Part shown: one piece after another, positions 54,329 to 61,503 of the stretch | Position numbering within the stretch: position 1 is the first letter of the stretch | Layout: each line of letters starts with the position of its first letter | Source: Stappia sp. TSB10P1A | Lineage (GTDB): Bacteria > Pseudomonadota > Alphaproteobacteria > Rhizobiales > Stappiaceae | NCBI RefSeq assembly: GCF_900185725.1 | Contig: NZ_FYAU01000036.1 | Span: 682,001-746,000, forward strand | Reading direction: 5' to 3' | Length of the DNA: 64,000 bases | Program-made: the position numbers and the translations under genes | Notes under the pieces: model-generated | The model's input: only the letters and a program-made list of their open reading frames with translations | Told to the model about the DNA's origin: nothing | The model's database searches: none

Positions 54329-55057
54329 ATGAGCGAAAGCGGGCCCCACATTCTCGTCGTCGACGACCACCGCGACATTCGCGAGTCGCTGGCGCGCTAC
54401 CTGCGCAAGAACGGGTTGCGCGCCTCGGTCTCGGAAAACGCCGCGCAGGCGCGCAAGTTTCTGAAGGCGGCGGCGGTGGACCTTGTCGTGCTCGACATCA
54501 TGATGCCCGGCGAGGACGGCCTGTCGCTGTGCCGGTCGCTGGTGGAAAGCGGCACCATGCCGGTGATCCTGCTCACCGCCATGGCCGAGGACACCGACCG
54601 CATCGTCGGACTGGAGATCGGCGCCGACGATTATGTCACCAAGCCGTTCAACCCGCGCGAACTGCTCGCCCGCATCCGGGCGGTGCTGCGCCGCTCCTCG
54701 CAGGTGCCGAAGCCGCGCGATCCGGTCGAGGCCGAGACCCTGGCCTTCGCCGGCTGGCGGCTCGACGTGCCGCGGCGCCTGCTGACCGGCGAGGACGGCG
54801 TCGCCACGCCGCTGTCGAGCGGCGAGTTCCAGCTTCTCATCGCCTTCCTGAAACGCCCGCGCATGGTGCTGTCGCGCGACCAGTTGCTCGACATCACCTC
54901 GGGCCGCAGCCCCGCCGCCTTCGACCGCTCCATCGACAATCAGGTCAGCCGGCTGCGCCGCAAGATCGAGCCCGATCCGAAGAATCCGGAGCTGATCAAG
55001 ACCGTGTGGGGCGGCGGCTACACCTTCACCGCCGAGGTGGAGGACATCGGAGCATGA
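54329..55057 (+). CDS. OmpR-family response regulator
   Basis: A 242-residue response regulator. The receiver has the acidic pair in ILVVDDHRDIRESLARYL, the phosphoacceptor Asp in VVLDIMMPGEDGLSL (residue 56) and the Lys in DYVTKPFNPRELLARI. The C-terminal winged helix includes LSSGEFQLLIAFLKRPRMVL and VSRLRRKIEPDPKNPELIKT. Its stop overlaps the start of the sensor kinase gene by 4 bp. Confidence 0.96.
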   Translation: MSESGPHILVVDDHRDIRESLARYLRKNGLRASVSENAAQARKFLKAAAVDLVVLDIMMPGEDGLSLCRSLVESGTMPVILLTAMAEDTDRIVGLEIGADDYVTKPFNPRELLARIRAVLRRSSQVPKPRDPVEAETLAFAGWRLDVPRRLLTGEDGVATPLSSGEFQLLIAFLKRPRMVLSRDQLLDITSGRSPAAFDRSIDNQVSRLRRKIEPDPKNPELIKTVWGGGYTFTAEVEDIGA

Positions 55058-56523
55058 CGACCCGCTTTCGCCCCTGGCCGCGTTCCCTGGCCGGCCAGCT
55101 CGTCGCCCTGCTGCTGATCGCGGTGGTCCTTGCCCAGGCGCTCACGCTGTGGCTGTTTGCCGGCGAGCGGCGGGTGGCGCTGGTGGAGCTCGCCCGCAAC
55201 ACCATCGTCTCGCGCACCGTCTCCCTGGTACGCCTGGTCGAGGCCGCGCCCGAAAGCCAGCATCCGGACATGCTGCGGGCCATCTCCAGCCGCTTCCTCT
55301 GGTATTGGATCGACGAGACCCCTGCCCTGGCCGAGGCCGGCCGCGGCAAGACCGACCAGCGCATCGCCACCGTCCTTGGCGAAGAACTCGGCACCGACAA
55401 GACGATCCGGGTCGACGTATCCCGCCGCGAGGTGTCGCATGCGCCCCCCGCGCGCCGGCGCATCGATGTCGGCGACGGCGAGGGAGAGGACGACGAGGGG
55501 GAACTCTACGGAGATGACGGCGCGCGCGGCCATCCCGGCCCGCATCGCCACGGCCAGTGGCGCTCGGCCCCCGTCTCGCTGACCCTGTCCGTCCAGCTCT
55601 CGGACGGGCGCTGGCTCAACGGCGCCAGTCGTTTCCGCGTGCCGCGCAACACCATGCTGCCGGTGTTCGTCACGGTGGCGCTGATGGCGGCGGCCATCGT
55701 CCTGGTCATCGGGCTCACCGTGCGCCGCCTCACCCGCCCGTTGCGGGAGCTGGCGGCCGCGGCCGAACGGCTGGGGCGCGGCGAGGATGTGGAACTCTTG
55801 CGCGAGGGGGGACCGCTGGAGGTGCGCGGCACCATTCACGCCTTCAACGTCATGCAGGATCGCCTGACCCGCTTCGTGCGCGACCGCACGCGCATGCTGG
55901 GGGCCATCAGCCACGACCTGCGCACGCCGATCACCTCGCTGCGGATCCGCGCCGAGTTCATCGACGACGACGAGAACCGCGAGAAGATGATCGAGACCCT
56001 CGACGAGATGCAGCGCATGGTCGAGGCGACGCTTGCCTTCGCCCGCGACGAGGCTTCGCGCGAAGTCGGCGCGCCGACCGATCTCGGCGACTTCATCGAT
56101 GCCATCGCCGAGGACTATCGCGATATCGGCCGGCCGGTCGCCTTCGATCCTCCGGAGCGGCGCTGCGTGGTCTCCTGTCGGCCGCTCAGCCTGAAGCGGG
56201 CGCTACGCAACCTGATCGACAACGCCGTGCGCTATGGAGGAGACGCTGAGATGGCACTCGCGGTCGAGGGGGGGCAGGCGATCATCACCGTGCGCGATCA
56301 CGGCCCCGGCATCCCCGAGGAGCGGCTCAAGGACGTCTTCGAACCCTTCGTGCGGCTGGAGGAATCGCGCTCGGAGGAAACCGGCGGCATCGGCCTCGGC
56401 CTCTCCATCGCCCGTTCCATCGTGCATGCCCACGGCGGCACGCTGACGCTCGGCAATCACCCGGCGGGAGGTCTGGAGGCGCGGATCGCGCTGCCGATGG
56501 ACGACTGGCCCGGCCGCCGCTGA
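55054..56523 (+). CDS. Sensor histidine kinase with acidic, His-rich periplasmic loop
   Basis: A 489-residue membrane kinase. Helix 1 spans ~13-36 and helix 2 ~203-225, bounding a periplasmic domain of about 165 residues. Within it residues ~138-168 are unusually acidic (GDGEGEDDEGELYGDD) and then His/Pro rich (GHPGPHRHGQ). HAMP follows, then the H-box GAISHDLRTPITSLRIR with His287, the N-box LIDNAVRYGG, and the G-boxes DHGPGIPEE and GGIGLGLSIA. It phosphorylates the response regulator encoded just upstream. The acidic/His stretch suggests cation sensing, which is inferred. Confidence 0.94.
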   Translation: MTTRFRPWPRSLAGQLVALLLIAVVLAQALTLWLFAGERRVALVELARNTIVSRTVSLVRLVEAAPESQHPDMLRAISSRFLWYWIDETPALAEAGRGKTDQRIATVLGEELGTDKTIRVDVSRREVSHAPPARRRIDVGDGEGEDDEGELYGDDGARGHPGPHRHGQWRSAPVSLTLSVQLSDGRWLNGASRFRVPRNTMLPVFVTVALMAAAIVLVIGLTVRRLTRPLRELAAAAERLGRGEDVELLREGGPLEVRGTIHAFNVMQDRLTRFVRDRTRMLGAISHDLRTPITSLRIRAEFIDDDENREKMIETLDEMQRMVEATLAFARDEASREVGAPTDLGDFIDAIAEDYRDIGRPVAFDPPERRCVVSCRPLSLKRALRNLIDNAVRYGGDAEMALAVEGGQAIITVRDHGPGIPEERLKDVFEPFVRLEESRSEETGGIGLGLSIARSIVHAHGGTLTLGNHPAGGLEARIALPMDDWPGRR

Positions 56524-56826
56524 ACGCCCGCCACCGCTGCTCGTCCCAGGCGAAGGAACGCGCTCGCGGCAGTTTGCCACGTCGCCCCCGCCCAGCATCG
56601 ATTCCGCAGGGGAAAATATTGGATTCCGTTGCGGTAATTTAAAATTTTAGCTCAATTTTAATCTATATACGCCCCCAATATCAGCATTAAGTGAGCTTTC
56701 GCGCCGCTTAATCTCCAACGCACGGGTCAACCGGGAGGGAGCGCATCCCAGGCGGGAGAACATTCTCTCCTTTTCACAGTGCCAGGACATGGGAGGGCGG
56801 GGGCCCTGTCACCACGAAACCGCTAC
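56524..56826. promoter_or_regulatory. AT-rich island upstream of a PilZ gene
   Basis: From about 56608 to 56715 the sequence becomes strikingly AT-rich, with TTTAAAATTTTAGC-type runs and four TTAA tetramers. It precedes the PilZ gene and probably holds its promoter and protein-binding sites such as MucR targets. Spacing of the TTAA pairs (15 and 17 bp) does not fit the CtrA box. Confidence 0.45.
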
Positions 56827-57189
56827 ATGCCATCGACGATGGCGCAAAAGGAACGCCGACAGTCACCCAGGGTGGCGGGCGAGGTTCGGGTCGTCATCAT
56901 GACCATGCGCGGGCCAATGGCTGCGAGCATGACCGATCTCAGCCTGACGGGATGCCGGATCCGTTGTGCCGACCTGCCGAACTTCGCGCTCAGCGTGCGC
57001 ATCTCAATCTGCGGGCACGGGCTGGACCTGCGCGCCGAACAGCGCTGGCGGCGGGGCAACGAGACCGGCTGGCGCTTCATCTACAGCGACCGCGAGCAGG
57101 AGCGCCTGAAGGACGCGCTGCACCGGATCGAGAGCGGCCGCAAGACGGGGCAGACCATCGTCCAGCCCTTCCGCCCCTCCGGACGCTAA
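56827..57189 (+). CDS. PilZ-domain protein (c-di-GMP binding)
   Basis: A 120-residue single-domain PilZ protein. KERRQSPRVAGEVRVVIM has the RxxxR arm and MTDLSLTGCRIRCADLPNF the D-x-S-x-x-G motif that binds cyclic di-GMP. QRWRRGNETGWRFIYSD is the closing strand. Both halves of the binding site are present. The start may be 56827 or 56839; both lack a clear ribosome site. It presumably links c-di-GMP to surface behaviour. Confidence 0.87.
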   Translation: MPSTMAQKERRQSPRVAGEVRVVIMTMRGPMAASMTDLSLTGCRIRCADLPNFALSVRISICGHGLDLRAEQRWRRGNETGWRFIYSDREQERLKDALHRIESGRKTGQTIVQPFRPSGR

Positions 57190-57223
57190 CCCCTCGCCGG
57201 ACCCAAAGCGCCTTGAAACGAAA

Positions 57224-57253
57224 AAGCCTCCCGACCTGTCGGCCGGGAGGCTT
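57224..57253. terminator. Bidirectional hairpin terminator
   Basis: AAGCCTCCCG (57224-57233) pairs with CGGGAGGCTT (57244-57253); AAAAA flanks the left side. It separates the convergent PilZ and glcB genes. Confidence 0.88.
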
Positions 57254-57279
57254 GGCGGGTTCTCGTGTCGTGGGACGGA

Positions 57280-59454
57280 TCAGGCGCCGGCAGCGGCCTT
57301 CGCCTCCAGGCGGCGGGCATGCAGCACCGGCTCGGTGTAGCCGGACGGCTGCTCGCGGCCCTTGAACACCAGGTCGCAGGCCGCCTGGAAAGCGATCGAG
57401 CCGTCGAAATCCGCAGCCATCGGCCGGTAGAGCGGGTCGCCGGCGTTCTGGCCGTCGACCACCTTGGCCATGCGCTTCATCGTCTCCATCACCTGCGCCT
57501 CGCTGCAGACGCCATGGCGCAGCCAGTTGGCGATGTGCTGGGAGGAGATGCGCAGCGTCGCGCGGTCTTCCATCAGGCCGACATTGTTGATGTCCGGCAC
57601 CTTTGAGCAGCCGACGCCCTGGTCGACCCAGCGCACCACATAGCCGAGAATCCCTTGCGCGTTGTTGTCGAGCTCGGCCTGGATCTCCTCCGCCGACCAG
57701 TTCGGCCGTTCGGCGACCGGGATCGACAGGATGTCGTCGAGGCTGGCGCGGCCGCGCGCCCGCAGTTCCTGCTGACGGGCGGCGACGTCGACCACATGAT
57801 AATGCAGCGCGTGCAGGGTGGCGGCGGTCGGTGAGGGCACCCAGGCGGTGTTGGCGCCGGCCTTCGGGTGGCCGATCTTCTGCTCCAGCATCGCCTGCAT
57901 CAGGTCGGGCATCGCCCACATGCCCTTGCCGATCTGGGCGTGGCCCGGCAGGCCGCATTCCAGGCCGATATCGACATTCCAGTTCTCATAAGCCTGGATC
58001 CAGGCGGCCTGCTTCATGTCGCCCTTGCGGATCATCGGCCCGGCCTCCATCGAGGTGTGCATCTCGTCGCCGGTACGGTCGAGGAAGCCGGTGTTGATGA
58101 AGCACACGCGCGAGGAGGCCGCACGGATGCACTCCTTGAGGTTGACGGTGGTGCGCCGTTCCTCGTCCATGATGCCCATCTTCAACGTGTCGGCGGCAAG
58201 GCCCAGCGCCTGCTCGATCCGGCCGAACAGCCGGTCGGCGAAGGCGACCTCGTCGGGGCCGTGCATCTTCGGCTTGACGATGTAGAGCGACCCGGCGCGC
58301 GAGTTCATCCGCCGTCCGCCGCCGGACGGGCCGCCGGTGCCGATGTCGTGCATGGCGATCAGCGCCGTCATCATGCCGTCGAGAATGCCTTCCGGCACCT
58401 CGTTGCCGTCGCGGTCGAGGATCGCCGGCGTCGTCATCAGGTGACCGACATTGCGCACCAGCATCAGCGAGCGGCCGTGCAGCACCGTCTCGCCGCCCGT
58501 CGGCGTCGTGTAGGTCCGGTCGCCGTCCATGCGGCGCACCATCTCGCGCCCGCCTTTTGCGAAGGAGGCGGTCAGGTCGCCCTTCAGCAGGCCCAGCCAG
58601 TTGCGATAGGCGACGACCTTGTCTTCCGCATCGACGGCAGCGACGGAGTCTTCGCAGTCCATGATGGTGGAGACGGCCGCCTCCAGCACCACGTCGGAGA
58701 TACCCGCCGGATCGGTCTTGCCGATCGGATTGTTCCGGTCGATGGCGACCTCGATATGCATGCCGTTCTTGACGAAGAGCACGGCCTCGGGGGCGGAGGC
58801 CTCGCCGCGATAGCCGACGAATTGCGCCGGATCGGACAGGGCAAGGGCTGCACCGCCCTCGCCCGCGACGGTCAGCTTGCCGCCCTCGACGGAAAACCCG
58901 GTGACGCTCGCCCAGGGCGCCGACAGCGGCACCCGCGCGTCGAGCAGTGCCTTGGCATGAGCGACCACCTCGGCGCCGCGCGCCGGATCGTAGCCGCCGC
59001 CCTGCGGCAGGCTGCCCATGGCATCGGTGCCGTAGAGCGCGTCATAGAGCGAACCCCAGCGGGCATTCGCCGCGTTCAGCGCGTAACGGGCGTTGGTGAT
59101 CGGAACGACGAGCTGCGGGCCGGCGATGGCGGCGATTTCCGGGTCGACATTCTCCGTCGTCACCGCGAAAGCCTCGCCCTCCTCCACCAGATAGCCGATC
59201 TCGCTGAGAAAGGCCTTGTAGGCGGCAAGGTCGACCGGGCCGGGATGGGCACGGTGCCAGTCGTCGATCTTTGCCTGCAGCGCATCGCGCCTTGCCAGCA
59301 ACTCGCGATTTTCCGGCGCCATATCGTGAACGATGGCCGACAAGCCCTCCCAGAACGCGTCCGCCGTCACGCCGGTGCCCGGCAGGGCCTCCTGCTCGAC
59401 GAAATCCCGCAGTTCCGGGGTGATCTTCAGGCCGGCAATCTCGATACGGTCCAT
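57280..59454 (-). CDS. glcB: Malate synthase G
   Basis: Malate synthase G (724 aa) condenses glyoxylate with acetyl-CoA to malate in the glyoxylate bypass. [17 protein letters not shown] and [20 protein letters not shown] hold the Mg2+ ligand and catalytic Arg regions. [20 protein letters not shown] carries the catalytic Asp, and [16 protein letters not shown] the CoA-binding block. Length equals the E. coli GlcB. The start at 59454 has GGGAG upstream; frames reaching 59586 add residues without homology. No isocitrate lyase gene is in the window. Confidence 0.96.
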   Translation of the reverse strand: MDRIEIAGLKITPELRDFVEQEALPGTGVTADAFWEGLSAIVHDMAPENRELLARRDALQAKIDDWHRAHPGPVDLAAYKAFLSEIGYLVEEGEAFAVTTENVDPEIAAIAGPQLVVPITNARYALNAANARWGSLYDALYGTDAMGSLPQGGGYDPARGAEVVAHAKALLDARVPLSAPWASVTGFSVEGGKLTVAGEGGAALALSDPAQFVGYRGEASAPEAVLFVKNGMHIEVAIDRNNPIGKTDPAGISDVVLEAAVSTIMDCEDSVAAVDAEDKVVAYRNWLGLLKGDLTASFAKGGREMVRRMDGDRTYTTPTGGETVLHGRSLMLVRNVGHLMTTPAILDRDGNEVPEGILDGMMTALIAMHDIGTGGPSGGGRRMNSRAGSLYIVKPKMHGPDEVAFADRLFGRIEQALGLAADTLKMGIMDEERRTTVNLKECIRAASSRVCFINTGFLDRTGDEMHTSMEAGPMIRKGDMKQAAWIQAYENWNVDIGLECGLPGHAQIGKGMWAMPDLMQAMLEQKIGHPKAGANTAWVPSPTAATLHALHYHVVDVAARQQELRARGRASLDDILSIPVAERPNWSAEEIQAELDNNAQGILGYVVRWVDQGVGCSKVPDINNVGLMEDRATLRISSQHIANWLRHGVCSEAQVMETMKRMAKVVDGQNAGDPLYRPMAADFDGSIAFQAACDLVFKGREQPSGYTEPVLHARRLEAKAAAGA

Positions 59455-59731
59455 GGCGTCGGCACTCCCTGATGACATCTGGCGCGGGTGGCAACGCCAG
59501 CCCCGCGATCCTTGTTCGAACCGGCCCCGCACGGCAAGAGGCCGAGGCAGAGGAGCCCGCGCGAAACGGTTCGCCATGAAACCCAAGCCCCCTCACCCGG
59601 TCAATCTTGCACAAATCGAAAAGACTTGATCCTGAAAGGAAACAATCGCGAGATCCTCGCCGCCCCTGCTCATCCGGCAGGCAGAAGCGGTTTGCATTTC
59701 TCGAAAATACCGGTCCAAATTTCCCCATGGT

Positions 59732-60268
59732 GTGATCGCCGGATCATTGCCGCGGGGGAACTGGATCGTGGAAGACGGGAGGCCGGATGCCAAGCCGGAT
59801 AGGGCCGGGAGCGTCCTGAAACATATCGACAGCGTGCTGAAACTGTCCGCCGCGGCGCTGCTGCTGGTGGGTCTCGCCTCGGCCGTTCCTGGAGTGTCGG
59901 GCGCGGTCAAGGTCGTCTATGGCACGTTGTTCGGCATCACCGGTGCCGTCTTCTATGAGATCGGCCAAAACGGCAATCCAACAGGAGGCACCGAAGGCAG
60001 CCACCTGCATCTGCTGCGCGGCGGGGCACGCAGCTACGACGATCTTCGTTGGGGCGATGTCCTACAGGCCGGCGGAACCCAGTATTTCCGCGATCTCACC
60101 ACGCCCTCCGACAGCACCCCCTATCGTGACCGACCCCGCATTTTCGTACTGGGGAGGGGCGAATGCGTCGTGGTTCGCCGCAGGATCAACGATGCTTCGG
60201 TGTCGACATCGCCGAACTCCGGCGGCTGGCTGAAAGTGTCGACCGTGGCCTGTGGCCTCTTCAACTGA
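59732..60268 (+). CDS. Hypothetical membrane-anchored protein
   Basis: A protein of up to 178 residues. One long hydrophobic stretch (LSAAALLLVGLASAVPGVSG and on to about residue 75) may form two helices. The following ~100 residues are soluble, with YDDLRWGDVLQAGGTQYFRD and RPRIFVLGRGECVVVRRRIN. I recognise no family. The start is uncertain, with GTG at 59732 or 59768; the second has GGGGAA. Coding potential is moderate. Confidence 0.5.
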   Translation: MIAGSLPRGNWIVEDGRPDAKPDRAGSVLKHIDSVLKLSAAALLLVGLASAVPGVSGAVKVVYGTLFGITGAVFYEIGQNGNPTGGTEGSHLHLLRGGARSYDDLRWGDVLQAGGTQYFRDLTTPSDSTPYRDRPRIFVLGRGECVVVRRRINDASVSTSPNSGGWLKVSTVACGLFN

Positions 60269-60488
60269 ACCTGCTCCCGGTCCAGAAGCCCCGCGTTTGG
60301 CGCAATCCCCCCACCCGGCCAGGCGGCTTGCAACGCCTGCCGCAATTCGTCATACGATAGGGCTGTTTCTTCGCTCCCGCGCCGGCATGCCACGCCTACG
60401 GTGCGGGCCACCCCAGCAAGTCCGGAAGACGGAATGCCCCGGCACAACGGCCGGCGCGCATCCTGCTCCGGCGCGGATCCATCGGCCC

Positions 60489-61418
60489 ATGTCGCACTCC
60501 GGTTCCTCCCTGCTCGCGCGCTTCTTCGACCGGCCGATCCTGCTGCTGGTGCTCACCACGATATTCTGGGGCGGCAACACCATCGCCGGGCGGCTGGCCA
60601 TCGGCGAGGTCTCGCCGATGGCGGTGGTGTTGCTGCGCTGGATCGGTGTCACCGGGTTGCTGCTCGTGCTCTATGGCCGCCAGATGCAGGCTGAATGGCC
60701 GACCCTGCGGCGTCACCTGCCGCTCCTCATCGCCACCAGCGTATGCGGCTTCACCGGGTTCAACGCCCTGTTCTATATCGCCGCCCACGGCACCACCGCG
60801 GTCAATCTCGGCATCATCCAGGGCTCGATGCCGATGTTCGTGCTGCTCGGCGCGCTGGTGATCCTGCGCAGCCCGATCCGGCCGTTGCAGGCGGCCGGCG
60901 TGGTGGTCACCATGGCCGGCGTCGCCTTCATCGCCGCCCAGGGCGACCTGTCGCGGCTGGCGGGTCTTCAGGTCAATATCGGCGATGCGCTGATGATCGT
61001 CGCCTGCGTTCTCTATTCGCTCTACGCGGTGCTGCTGCGCAAACGCCCGCAAGTGTCCGCCATGGTCTTCTTCACCTTCCTGGCGGTGATCGCGGCCATC
61101 ACCTCCCTGCCCCTCTTCGCCATCGAGGTGGCGCAGGGCACATTGCAATGGCCGACCCCGAAGGGCTGGCTGGTGATTGCCTATATCGCGATCTTCCCCT
61201 CCTTCCTGTCGCAGATCTTCTTCATGCGCGGGGTCGAACTGGTCGGGCCGGGTCGGGCCGGCGTCTTCATCAACCTGGTGCCGATCTTTTCCTCGCTGCT
61301 CGCCGTCGGACTGCTCGGCGAGCCGTTCCACCTCTACCACGCCGCCGCCCTGGGCCTGGTGCTGATCGGAATCGCCCTTTCGGAGCGCAAGCCGCGCAAG
61401 ATCGCCCCAATCGGGTGA
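60489..61418 (+). CDS. EamA/DMT-superfamily transporter
   Basis: A 309-residue drug/metabolite transporter with ten predicted helices in two EamA repeats. ILLLVLTTIFWGGNTIAGRL starts repeat one and INIGDALMIVACVLYSLYAV-like sequence repeat two, with FINLVPIFSSLLAVGLLGEP the closing EamA motif. Substrates range from amino acids to purines; none is indicated. The start at 60489 is the first ATG before helix one. Confidence 0.9.
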   Translation: MSHSGSSLLARFFDRPILLLVLTTIFWGGNTIAGRLAIGEVSPMAVVLLRWIGVTGLLLVLYGRQMQAEWPTLRRHLPLLIATSVCGFTGFNALFYIAAHGTTAVNLGIIQGSMPMFVLLGALVILRSPIRPLQAAGVVVTMAGVAFIAAQGDLSRLAGLQVNIGDALMIVACVLYSLYAVLLRKRPQVSAMVFFTFLAVIAAITSLPLFAIEVAQGTLQWPTPKGWLVIAYIAIFPSFLSQIFFMRGVELVGPGRAGVFINLVPIFSSLLAVGLLGEPFHLYHAAALGLVLIGIALSERKPRKIAPIG

Positions 61419-61503
61419 GCCTTCGCAAAATCAACATGGAAAATCTCGGGGGACGACGCGAAACCGTCGCGCGCTTGTCGAAATGTGGCAAGATAGAGAG
61501 GAC

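Noticed and set aside
56650-56715. CtrA-type TTAA-N7-TTAA site
   Set aside because: Several TTAA tetramers are present, but the pairs examined are spaced 15 and 17 bp, not 7.
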